The notes beneath the pieces were generated by a model. The model searched no databases and had not been told where the DNA came from. It saw only the letters and a program-made list of their open reading frames with translations. From Chytridium lagenaria (Eukaryota > Chytridiomycota > Chytridiomycetes > Chytridiales > Chytridiaceae), in assembly GCA_025449115.1 (NCBI GenBank), contig JAHLKC010000027.1, forward strand, positions 124,001-188,000: a stretch of DNA of 64,000 nucleotides, in the 5' to 3' direction. The position numbers were made by a program, and so were the translations under genes. Below are positions 37,655 through 48,435 of this stretch, in pieces (the first letter of the stretch is position 1; every line of letters begins with the position of its first letter).

Positions 37655-40600
37655 TTATGCATTAACATTCATCCATCCCATCCTCTCTAATTTGAAAAAT
37701 CCAAAGTCTTCATTATAGTATTCCGCCTCTTCATCCTCTTCGTCAGAATCTTCCGTATCCTCAAAAACACCGCTATATCCCTTTGTGCCCTCAACCCCTT
37801 CGTCAGAATCTTCCAAATCTCCAAGACTACCCTCCGTTTCCCCATCTTCTTTGTCAAAATCTTCCAAATCTCCAAGACTACTGTCATGTCCCTCCGTTGT
37901 CCCATTTAAAGTACCAGGCATACTGTCATAATCACACCCGTCATCCCCAACCTTCCCAACCTTCTTCCCTGCTCCCGCCTTCGCAACCTCACTCGCAAGA
38001 TCATCTTCCGCAATATTCAAATCCTCTTCATCCCCCGTATCATCACCTTGCGAGAGAAATTCGTCGAGCACGGCAAACCGATCACGACAGAGAGTAATAC
38101 TCGCGTTCAATCTCTGAACTTATATCCTCAGGGTCCACATTAAAGTTCAGTTTAAGGCAAACCAGCAACTCTACAACCCTTCTCCTCCACAAAAACCCTT
38201 TCACACAATCCTCCTGCTCCGCCCACCTCGTTCCAAAATGCACATCAAGCCAACCCGTCGGTACAGGTGTGCATGGCTTCCCATCGTTATCGCCAATCCA
38301 TTCCTTTAGGACTTGGAGAGGGTATCAACAGGGCTAACGAATTCGTATCCTTTGGGCGGAGGATGAGGAGTTTGACGACCAGGAGGAGTGTAAGGCTTGA
38401 ACTGGTCTCGTCCATTGTAGCTCCAGGCCTTATTTTTAAGATGTGCATTCTGCTTGTGGAGTTCACGGGTGCTTTTGTTGAAGGCCCGCGTTATTGCATC
38501 CGCCAAATGAGGTCCAGGGTATATAGGGCCAGAGAAAGGGTGTTGTGCCGTCTTTTCGGTTTTCATTACACGCTTTAACTGTGTTTTCACACTTTCCAAC
38601 CCCATATGAGAAAGATTCCGAATGGGAGGAATCAAGGGACCTTTTAGTGATCGCTCTTTACGAAGTTTCTTAACATCAATCCCATGAACGGCTGGCAGAA
38701 ATTTGATCAGCCGTAACCTCATAGTGAATGCGAGCATAATGAACAATCTGAACTATCGTCCGCATTCTTGAAACTCCCCGAAGCAAGTCTACAGGAAGAT
38801 CAATTCTCTTGTTTTCTGATAAGCTCACAGCATGATGCGATGCGATCCAACCAAGAGAACCTGATCAAGAGCGAATTCTCCGGCACCATTCCAATTATCC
38901 ACAACCTCGTGAATGTATTCGAAGTCGGTGAAGACCCAGAAATCATTTTTTAGTAAACCCAAACTTCTTTTGTTTCCAGCGGGGAAGGGATCGAAAACCC
39001 CTTCAAGACCCGATTCATTATAACAAGCAAAAGCGCGACCTTGTTCCACAATTCGATCATCAATCCTATCCGGAGTCAGGATGTCAGATCTGTCGTTATT
39101 CTCAAACATGGTATCATGAGGGTAGATGGGTACAGTATAAGCCAGCTCGGGGTTGTTGAAATGCAGCTTGAAAAAGTTGATGACATCTTTGGCGCACCGA
39201 AAGGATGGACGGTTCACATCTCCCACACCAGGAATTGTTTTCAAATCCTTGTTTTTCAACCACATGATGCCTGGAATTTTCTTGTCGGAAGCGTGAACGA
39301 GTCGGGAGAGCTCGTAATGATCACTAACATTATAGTTGACCATGGCGTAATGGCATATATCATACAGTTGGGCCGCTATGCGCCACTGTTCAACCGGGCA
39401 GGCATCTTCTGGTTTTGGAACCCAGCGATGAAGCCAATCCTCGTTGTTGCGATAGATGGCGTCGAGAAACGAGAAGCGAGGCGGAGCATCAGGGTGGTAG
39501 GGTAAACCCAAGTAAAGGTTGATGATATCATGCAAGTAAAGGGTGTCGTTGGAGTACGTGATTTTGAGGTCATCTGGAATGATGTTGGTACTCCGTCTTC
39601 GTCATATGGGTAAAATATGTCCTCGCCACCTCGGATCGTGGGATACATGCAGATATGATGGCGCGCGGGATATCTCTGTCAACGAGACTGGCGTTAAGGT
39701 GTTTAGATGCCGATTCCATGTGGTCATTGAAATTGATCTCGTTATTTAACCGCAGCATGACATCCGCATTCCGCATGCTTTGCTGAAGAAACTTTACGAG
39801 GCTGGGTAAATCGTAAAAGGGGAACGGATTGGCCTGTCCTATTTCTGACTCTGATTCCTCCCCGCTCTCTACGTGTTCACCTTCGGAATCGACACTGTTT
39901 TCTTTCTCCCGAGCCAGACCTTTTAGATTGAAATAACATAGAATGAAGTTTAGAAAGAGATATGTGAATAAATATGAGAAACAATATCTTGAAAACGTAA
40001 AATGATGAAAATAGCGTTGAAAAAAAAGTGGTACATTTTCCATTTAAAATCTTTCTCCTTTCGATTTTGGCGTTTTGTTTCGTATCATTGGTCTGATCAT
40101 TATCGATATGCGAATAACTAGTCTGTAGGACGGGTTTAAGTCCGTTACCGTACTTTTCTTGATAGTATTTCTCTCGCCTGAAGAGAAATACATGCTTAAG
40201 GAAATGGCGTTAGATAAAAGGTAAATCCGGCAAAAACTCACAGGTTCCGGTCTGTGGATCAGGTAGTGAACCCACCCAGCGCTCATAGTAATGCCTAGCG
40301 AACGCCAGTCATGTTCAACAAGCAGTACATTCTTGTATACGGTTGGGACTAGTCTAAACAAAGGCTTCGGAAGAATAACATGTCTGCAAAATGAGAGAAG
40401 TGATAGATCAGTTTGAGGAATTAAACTTAACTTCACACAAGTATAACATTACCGGTATTCCATGTTATCATCATAATATCGTTCCGAGTACCCAATGCGC
40501 TGAACATAACCCTCTCTCTCGATAGTATTTAGATCCGATGACTTGTACGCGAAGGGGACCCCAGATGGGTTTTGAAAGCGGGTCGATATATCATCGGTTT

Positions 40601-40787
40601 GACGTTGTCTCTTGTTGGGCTCCTTGTCGCTTGTTAAGATTCGAGATCGCTTGCGGCTGTAGTGAATCCAGGCCAAAGAAGTAAGCGAGATAAAAGGGCT
40701 GTTGTGATCCGAATCCAGTGCGAAGAATGGTGATGGAGTAGCATTGGTGATCACACTTACTCGTTCATTTACCACAGTATCTTTCAA
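37655..40787 (-). CDS. CKS1-domain protein, apparently fused to a long unknown region and an XPB-derived acidic tail
   Basis: CKS proteins are small adaptors that bind cyclin-dependent kinases. Exons 40787-40453 and 40383-40242, plus an exon from 40194 down, give a basic N-terminal extension and a full CKS fold: [58 protein letters not shown]. Normally the protein would end soon after. Here a likely intron (40026 to about 39923) joins it to an acidic stretch ([13 protein letters not shown]) and about 650 further residues I do not recognise, including [29 protein letters not shown] near 39040. The end matches the XPB tail and then an acidic Leu-Glu-Asp repeat. Several one-base frame breaks (near 39620-39655, 38845, 38715, 38300 and 38090) make the joins uncertain. 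An alternative is a separate CKS1 gene plus one or two unknown genes. Confidence 0.6.
37736..37910 (-). repeat. Coding minisatellite, about 60-bp unit
   Basis: Roughly two and a half imperfect units encode LGDLED(F/S)D(K/E)-type acidic blocks at the end of the CKS-fusion frame. Confidence 0.7.
37945..38057 (-). repeat. Inverted duplication, copy 2 (SSL2 tail fragment in the CKS-fusion gene)
   Basis: Read on the minus strand this encodes [19 protein letters not shown] and AGKKVGKVG, nearly the same as the SSL2 C-terminus encoded on the plus strand 0.7 kb away. It stays in frame for protein, so the copy is expressed-like rather than random. Confidence 0.85.
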
Positions 40788-41131
40788 CGAATGCAGCGAT
40801 TGATATATGCAACTTCGAATTCAAATTCCACTTAAGAGACGCAAAGGCACAAGTACTGTTAATAGCTGCAGCAAATTAGGGTTGCTCGTCGCGTTCGCCG
40901 TTCCGATGTATGGAGGATGAAGCTATGAACAGAGAGTTGGTTCCAACAGATGTGATGTTTAGTGCTTCGGACACAACAACAAAAATCTTTGACAGCTCAC
41001 AAAATATGCAGAGTATGTTTTGCAAGAAGCATCAGGTTTGATATTTACAAATACTGTAAGAACAATGCAACTGGAATGGCAGATAGGAATGCAAGATGGT
41101 TGAAGGCACGGAAACGTGGTCAAAGCCCATC
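40788..41131. other. Intergenic, no gene seen
   Basis: This contains the promoter side of the CKS-domain gene and the 3' flank of hemerythrin gene 1. The short ORFs have no recognisable content. Confidence 0.6.
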
Positions 41132-42606
41132 TCAAGCGTGGGACATGGCATCCCTAGCCTTGTCGAGAGGGACAGTAACCATGCCAGCTTGAAGGAAGAA
41201 GATTATTAGATTTAAGCAAATGGAGTTATATCTCACCAAGTTTCTGCGTCAATCCTCCCTTGTCAGGTGCCGATGGATGGGAATGCGTCGGCGCGGAACC
41301 CTTTAAGAAGTAAATTGATAGAGCATCGCAAAGAACACACCTTGTGTTTCTCGAACCTCTCGCCGAGTTTCACTGCTTCCTCTCTACTTAACACCGTTAA
41401 AAGTGTCGGAATTTCTCTCGTTTCCTCATGGTCGCCATGTTCTGTTTTTATGTTAAAGGTTTTTATATCAAGTAACGAAACCCACCGAAGAAGTCTTTCT
41501 CCAACTTTTTCATCATTTCAATCAACGCAGGATCTCCACCTTCGATAGATTCCACTTTGCTCGCATCTATCAATTGAATGAGATCGTTTGCTACATCAAA
41601 ATCTCACCTTGCTTTACGATATTATGTTCGTGGCGAGACGCTTCAGCGATATCGTGTCCATTCCGGAACGCTTTTTCGTACATAGGGTAGATAACGAGTT
41701 CTTCAGAAAAACTGTGAATCGAAATGTTGCGAAGGATAGAGGCTGCGATTTTGTTCTGAACTTCCGGCTGGATACGCGTCAGCAAGAAAAAGTTGGAGTG
41801 AAATACATCTTTGGCTTTCTTGAAATCCTCAAAGAGTTTCTTCACAAGCATATGATCCTTCACAATCCTGTATAAATTATGTAGGAGTGCGTTGTTACGG
41901 GCACCAAGCCCTTACCTTTCGTCGAATGCCATTGGGAATTCGGAAACTAAGAAAGAAGAAAATAGGAGGGTAAGTACATGCGTGGCGTTAAGACTTACGC
42001 AGCGGCTCCTGTTCCAGGACGGCAGCCTGCGTGTTAAAAGATGATCAACATTGCACAGGTAATGGAAAAACCCCCTGACCTTCGCCCTCTCATAATTCTT
42101 GCCGACCTCCTGAAACTTCTTCTCTCCCATCACACTCTTTAAAGATGGCAAATGCTTTGCCGCATCCTCTCCGCAAAGATCCAGCGCCCTGTGCGTAATG
42201 CTCTCAACTTTCTTGTCAAAGTTCGGGTCCGTTGAACCTATTAGCATAACATCGCGAATATCTAAACAAGAATATAAGCTCAAAAAAGCTGCTTTTGCAT
42301 AATAAACTTCCCTTTCTTCATTTCGGCTAAGCATTTACGCATTTTCTCAACCATGTAGGCGTTCTTCTGGACATCTTTGTAAAGCGGGTGAAGAACTTGC
42401 TCCTTCGCGCATTCGTGAACGAGAATCTCCCTCATCAAGAGGCTCGTGTAAGTCTTTCGGGTGATGTCCTAAGGTGAGGCATGAGGAAGGATGAATAGTT
42501 CCCAGCATACCATTTCCTGAGGAAACCCTTTTAACTTTTCGTACATGAGTTCGAGTGCATCACGATCGAATGCCAGGTGCTCATCCATCCCTTGAAGCAA
42601 ATCCAT
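41132..42606 (-). CDS. Two-domain hemerythrin (HHE) protein 1
   Basis: HHE domains are four-helix bundles that hold a di-iron centre and bind O2, NO or sense iron and redox state. About ten short exons join without frame breaks, from ATG 42606 to the stop at 41132. Domain 1 starts MDEHLAFDRDALELMYEKL. Its second helix (REILVHECAKEQVLHPLYK) keeps the His, but the following residues deviate from HxxxEE. Domain 2 looks complete: VKDHMLVKKLFEDF, IHSFSEELVIYPMYEK, SRHEHNIVKQ and EHGDHEETREIP. The tail is His/Pro-rich (GSAPTHSHPSAPDKGG) and ends in PLDKARDAMSHA. No signal peptide is seen, so it is probably cytosolic. It is head-to-head with gene 2, with 300 bp between start codons. Confidence 0.88.
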
Positions 42607-42906
42607 CGACTCTTACAAAGGTTGGTTGGAACGAAGTGTTTCTGTTGTGTATTAATCAAAGAAGCCACGCGATTGATAAATAACAAGCTGGTTGGATTGG
42701 AATGTTCCTTGTATATTGGCGTCTGAATGTAGTTTTGTCTCCCTGCCCTTTTCTTTCTTTAAAGTTCCATCTCCACCATGGGAGACTTCGACACCACGTC
42801 ACGGGGAGGTGGAGAATAAGCTATTGATCATATAAAACCAGGCACCAGTCACCTTTTTTTTTTTGTTTCCCTTAACACTCACCAATATTTTATTGCATTT
42901 ACGACT
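42607..42906. promoter_or_regulatory. Shared upstream region of hemerythrin genes 1 and 2
   Basis: The 300 bp between divergent ATGs contains a T-run near 42852-42862 just before the plus-strand gene. Co-regulation of the pair is an inference from the layout. Confidence 0.45.
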
Positions 42907-44387
42907 ATGGACATTTCAAAGCTTCCCGCCATCGACTTTCAGGAAAGCATTGATGATGACTTACATTTCATTAAGAAGCTATGGGAGAGCTATCAAGCCA
43001 CTCCCATCGTTCAGGTAGGGTTTTTGAATGATAACATCTCTAACACTAGGTTTAGTCGAATACGCGTCAGTCGTACGCAAACATCATTCTCCGTTCCCTC
43101 CTCTGCCACTGCCACGCCAAAGAATCTGTCATCTTCCCTCTTTACCAAGAGAACATTGAGGGTGGACAGTCTGTTTTGACCGCTGCTAAAGTGCAATACG
43201 AGCATCTTCGTGGACGTAATTATACGATATTCTGATTGACGCTGGTCTTTTGACTATTCTTTTATCGCAGAGTTGCGCGATCTTACGACGGTCACCGTCT
43301 CTGACTCGAGCTTTGACGAGAAATTGGCCAAATCGCTTAGAGAGTTCTTTGCGTACTCTGAGCAGGAATTGAGGTACCATATCCCATCTGCCAAGGAGAG
43401 TATGCACGAGGACGACATTGCCGCTTGTGCTCGCGACTATGATAAGACCAAGGTGAAGAAACCCATCGCCGCGTTTGACTTTTTATTCCAAACTATTGTC
43501 TTTACAATTAATTACGTTTTGTAGAAAACGAAACTCGATGACGAAACTCTGGGTGCAGTTAACACTTTCTTCATCTTAGTAATTTTTTAAAGTCCAGGGA
43601 GATACCGAAGACATCGGCGAGCGCATCATTCGCGACCACCGTGAAGTTTCTCGCCTTTTCTCTGCGTTTGATAAGGCTGAAGACGTAAGTATTATGTATA
43701 CTTAAATTAGATTGACGAGTTTTAGATGGAACGGAAACGAAAGATTATGAGGAAGCTCATCAAGTGCCTCACTATTCACAGTTTTTGCGAGGAGTTGTCG
43801 GTGTACCCGCTCTACGAGAAGCATATCAGCCAGGGCAAAGATATTCACGAGCGTGCCAAAAAGGAGCACTTGAACATGAAGACGCGTAAATAGATTATAT
43901 TTATTTAAATGGCACTAATCTTATCAAGTTATGTCCAATATCGAGGCTACAAAGGATGATGGGGAATATATGGATAATGTCCAACACCTTCGGCAGCTTT
44001 TCACAAGTAGGCTTTACTGGCATTTATTACACTATACCATTTTTTTAAAAATATAGCCCATACTCGCGACGAGGAGGAACATGAGCTCCCAGCCTTGCTT
44101 AAAGGAATGAAGACGGAAGATGCGATCATGATCGGGCAGAACTTTGACAAAAGCAGGGTGACTATTAACTAACCTATGTCTTTGTATTTGCCTAATTCAC
44201 ATTTTCATTTCATGGCAGAGCACGGCGCCCACTCATCCTCACCCAAACGCTCCTGATTCTGGGGGTTATATGCAAAAGATTGGTGAGTGTATCTTTATAT
44301 TTTACAATCTTACGATTTTGCTAAGCCGCCGCCGTTGCGATGCCGATCGATGCGACTCGAGATGCACTCTTTCACCGGGAAGAATGA
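42907..44387 (+). CDS. Two-domain hemerythrin (HHE) protein 2
   Basis: The exons join into two HHE domains without a frame break, provided the first acceptor is the AG before 43055 (TCG AAT ACG). Domain 1: DLHFIKKLWESYQ, NTRQSYANIILRSLLCHCH, AKESVIFPLYQE, YEHLRG. Its fourth-helix region (FFAYSEQELRYHIP) lacks the His expected from domain 2. Domain 2: IRDHREVSRLFSAF, IHSFCEELSVYPLYEK, KKEHLNMK and THTRDEEEHELPALL. The tail is STAPTHPHPNAPDSGG followed by MPIDATRDAL, as in the other three genes. It is closest to gene 4. It faces gene 3 tail to tail across 414 bp. Confidence 0.88.
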
Positions 44388-44801
44388 GTTGAAGATGTGT
44401 TATTCGTTATCCCGCCTTTGTTTTCTTGCATATTGCATCTTGCTCTGAATAAAGAGAATGATAGTTTATCAATTTGTTTTCAAGCCTTCATAATATTATC
44501 GCGTCCGCCATTGACGGCGTTGACTTAGTCTCTTTTGTGTTTAACACTTATCGTATTACTCACATGCCGCAAGTTTCATATTGAAAATATTGGAAAAGCG
44601 AGTCAAAAAATAATTACGATGTATCGCACTTTTATTGATCATTGTCCATGCAAGCAAACAAAACTCAATATTCAAAATTTCAAAAAACTATACACATTGT
44701 TCAAAGGTCCAAATATACACTGTTCAAAGGTCCGACATCGCTAGAAGATAGGTAATCTGCAGAATGACAAGAAACATGCCAATGAGGGCGAAGACTTGTA
44801 G
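44388..44801. other. Intergenic, between convergent hemerythrin genes 2 and 3
   Basis: This is 3' flanking sequence with an AATAAA near 44449 and AT-rich tracts. No gene is seen. Confidence 0.6.
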
Positions 44802-46263
44802 TCAGTCGCGGGACATAGCATCCCTAGCCTTATCAATGGGGACGGTGGCAATGCCAGCTATTTTAGTCGAAGAAAAAATAAAAATTAGTCATGATGCGTG
44901 CTAATGTAAAGACATTCTTACCAAGTTTCTGAGTAATTCCTCCCTTGTCCGGTGCCGAAGGATGAGGGTGCGTAGGTGCAGTAACCTTCAACATATTAAG
45001 CATGCGTTATAAAATTACGACTCAAAACCTTGCTCTTCTCAAATCTGTCGCCAAGTTTCACGGCTTCTTCATGAGTCAGCATAGTTACAAGCGTCGAATC
45101 TCTCTTATTTCCTCATGGTCACTGTGTTCTGAAAAAAAAATGTTAAATGATCCCTTTTCAGAAAATTCCAGCTTACCGAAGAATACCCTTTCTAACTTTT
45201 TCATGAGATCCGAAAAGGCAAAGTCTCCACTTTTCATCGACTCCAAAATCTTTAAGTCTAAGATAAGAGTTAATATTGAAATGTGATTACTACTCAACTA
45301 TGTTTGACGGTACCGTGCTCGTTGCGGGAACCATCAGCGATAGCAACTCCGTTTTCAAACTTTTTCTCGTACAGAGGATAAATTGTAACCTCTTCGGCGA
45401 AACTGTGGACTGATATATGGCGTATGATCTCGACGCCGGCCTTGTGCTGATCGTCTGCCTAAATCAATGTTCAAACAAGACGAAACGTAGATTAAGTTAC
45501 CGAAATCGCCTTTTTGTAATCTTCAAAGAGTTTCTTGATAACCATGTGGTCTTTTACGACGCTAAAGGGGGAGTTAAAAGCAATGGTTGACCATAATTTA
45601 CCATTCGTCAAAGGTCATTGGAAATTCAACAACTGAATTTAAGTGAGTTTAGGTATAAAGTATGAACCTTACGCATGGAGTCGTTTTTGCTAACATTGGC
45701 CTTCTATTGTTAAATTGGGAGGGACGGACAACGTACCTTTTCTTTTTCGTACTTGCTTCCTAGATCCCGGAAGAGCGAAACGTCAAGAACAGCCCTAAGG
45801 GCCTTCAGGTTATGCCCCACTTCTTCTGCAGAAAGATCCAAAGCCCTTTCCACAACACTTGTGACTGCCTTGTCAAAATCTGGGTGTTTCGCTGGGACCA
45901 GCATGATCTGTCGAATGTCTGCGATGAATGATGTTCAATTGGTGGCTACGAATGCAAACCAAGCTGACCTTTCTTCAATTCGGCAATTCGCGAGCGCGTT
46001 CTCATCGAAATGTCATTTCCGCCTTGCATCTCCGCATAAAATGGATAAACCAATTGGTCCATGGCTCCGCTGACAACAAGGATCTCTCTCATCATCAAGT
46101 TTGCGTAGGTCTTGCGGGTAATGTCCTTGACAAATGTGAATATGAACGAACGGGAACTATCTCTTACCATCTTTTGAGAAAAGGATCTGTACTTTTCCCA
46201 TGTCACTTGAAGGACATTGCGGTCAAAAGCGAGGTGGTCATCGATTGCATATTGAGACTTCAT
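44802..46263 (-). CDS. Two-domain hemerythrin (HHE) protein 3
   Basis: This runs from ATG 46263 to the stop at 44802 with the same exon plan as gene 1, its closest relative here. Domain 1 begins DDHLAFDRNVLQVTWEKY. In the second helix (REILVVSGAMDQLVYPFY) the His and Glu of the HHE motif are both replaced, so this domain probably cannot form a normal di-iron site. Domain 2 keeps ISVHSFAEEVTIYPLYEK and the downstream His residues. The end is the shared PLDKARDAMS-type helix. Intron borders are regular and no frame break was noticed. It is head-to-head with gene 4. Confidence 0.86.
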
Positions 46264-46629
46264 GTTTTGAAGATGGCAGAGGGTTGAAAACCAAAAAAGA
46301 AGCTTTTGTGGAAAGAACTTGGGGATTTGAATGAGGGTCCGAGGCCTTTTAAGTTTTACTCAGCCATCCGTCAAGGATATCGTGTTTTAATGCTGGCTAT
46401 GTTGTTCCCCAGCCTCCCGCCATCGCTGCTGAGTTGCCAATGATTGTTTATTTCGCCGCCAGTAAATGCGAAATCAAGCTTTTTTGCTTGACCACCGACA
46501 CCATCACGTTGTGCGTTGTTTTTTCCAGTTTTTCTAAAAAGCCTCAGCGGCCAAGTAAAAAAGAAAGAGCCTACAAAAAGAGGAAGTCTTCAGGGTGCCA
46601 CTTCTCGCGAACTAAATATTAACGGAGGT
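46264..46629. promoter_or_regulatory. Shared upstream region of hemerythrin genes 3 and 4
   Basis: The 366 bp between divergent start codons parallels the 300-bp spacer between genes 1 and 2. No shared motif was established by eye. Confidence 0.45.
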
Positions 46630-48165
46630 ATGGCGGATATCAACATGACGGAGACGAAAGATATTATAATGATGGATGCCGAGGCTGCAACGACCAAGGA
46701 CGTGACGGCGTTGGATGAGTCGCACAACGACTTACAAAAGTATATCGTTGATGATATTATCTACATCAAAACGCTGTGGGCTTCTTATCAAAGTACTCCT
46801 ATCATACAGGTAAGGTTCTTGGTAGTTCTTCGTCTTTCTTATTTAGAAGGGCAAGGTCAATACCCGCCAGTCGTACGCAAACATTCTTCTCCGCTCGCTA
46901 CTTTGCCATATTCACGCGAAAGAGTCGGTCGTTTTCCCACTTTACCGAGAATACAATGATGATCACGGCGAGGCGGTTTACACCGCTGCCAAAGTACAGT
47001 ATGATCACCTACGCAAGGGTAAGGATTTTTTTTGACTGTTGAGAAGAACTTATGATAATTCTGCCCAGAATTGCGAGATTTGACCAAGATGACGGTTTCC
47101 GACACATTCTTTTGACCAAAAGCTTTCTAAGGCGTTGAAAGAATTCTTTTCGTTTTCAGAGCAGGAGACGAAATACCAGATCCCGCCGGTGATTCACAGG
47201 ATGCACACAGAGGACGTTGAGGCTTGCGCTAGAGATTATGAGATAACCAAGGTGGGTAATACTTCGCCGGAGCAGTCCCTTGGGTACCATTTCTTTCAAT
47301 AAGTACTAACCTCTCTTCCTCGCAGAGAACCAAGCTCGATGACGAAACCTTGGGTACAGGCTGATGTTTTTTCGCTTTCACCAATATTATTATAGTTCAG
47401 GGAGATACGGAGGATGTTGCCGAACGTATTATTCGTGACCACCGCGAGGTTACCCGCCTCTTCTCTGCCTATGACAAGACTGCAGACGTAAGCATTGCAT
47501 TTTCTCTTGTTTAAACTTCAAAATAGATGGAAGAGAAACGAAAAATCATTCGTAGAGTGATTAAGTGCCTTTCGATACACAGCTTTTGCGAGGAAATGGT
47601 GGTTTACCCACTGTACGAGAAGCATATAAGTCAAGGGGATTGGTTTCCGACCACGCCAAGAAAGAGCATTTGAATTTAAAAACGCGTTCGTCATATTTTT
47701 TTTTGTGATTTTTTTTTTTTTTTTTTTTTTTTTTTGGTATCACACTATTGTTACTGAGTACGTTTTAGTTATGGCCAATATTGAATCGATGAGGGATGAC
47801 AGGGAGTTTACGGATAACGTCACCCGCCTTCGCGAGCAATTCGTTAGTAAGTCACCTTTTTTCAATACATCTTTAACCCATTTTCCAGCTCATGCGCGTG
47901 ATGAGGAGGAGAGGGAGCTTCCGTTGTTGACTAAGTGGTTAAAGACCGAAGATGTTTCGCGATCGGGCAAAACTTTGACAAAATGAGGGTATGTGATTGT
48001 ATTTAACGTTGTTCATTCTTACCTGACGTATATTTTGTTTTAGAACTCGGCTCCCACCCACCCTCACCCAGCGCGCCAGACTCTGGAGGTTTTGTTCAAA
48101 AAATGGCGGCCGCCATCGCTATGCCAATGGATGTTACTCGCGATGCTTTGCGTCGCGAGGCTTGA
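46630..48165 (+). CDS. Two-domain hemerythrin (HHE) protein 4, reading frame damaged
   Basis: This is the paralogue of gene 2: NTRQSYANILLRSLLCHIH, HAKESVVFPLYRE, IRDHREVTRLFSAY, IHSFCEEMVVYPLYEK and a terminal MPMDVTRDALRREA. It has an acidic N-terminal extension of about 30 residues (MADINMTETKD...) not seen in gene 2. I see at least four one-base frame breaks: near 47105-47115 (an extra T before TTTTGAC), near 47640, near 47955-47965 and near 48067-48075. Its three sister genes appear intact, so this copy may be decaying, or the consensus here is poor. One intron carries a 27-T run at 47709-47735. Confidence 0.75.
47709..47735. repeat. Poly-T run inside an intron of hemerythrin 4
   Basis: About 27 consecutive T precede the acceptor region. 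It is long enough to be unstable and to upset sequencing. Confidence 0.9.
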
Positions 48166-48435
48166 AGATTCCTGGCATATATTGATGTTGTGAGAATTTG
48201 TTTCGGCTTGAATTGATTGTGTATGCCAGTGTTGTTTATTATCCAGGATTTTTGTATATATTTTTGTGCGTGTGGTGTGTTGCTCAACGAAAATAACAGA
48301 CTTTTTTCTTTGTTTCAAATTCTCATTCTCGTTTATGCCCATGTATTGGGTATAGGACACTTCATATGTTAGAGGTCTTTTTGTTAAACTATTTGACAAT
48401 TTCAGTTGCACAATCACATCACCACCAAAAAGAGA

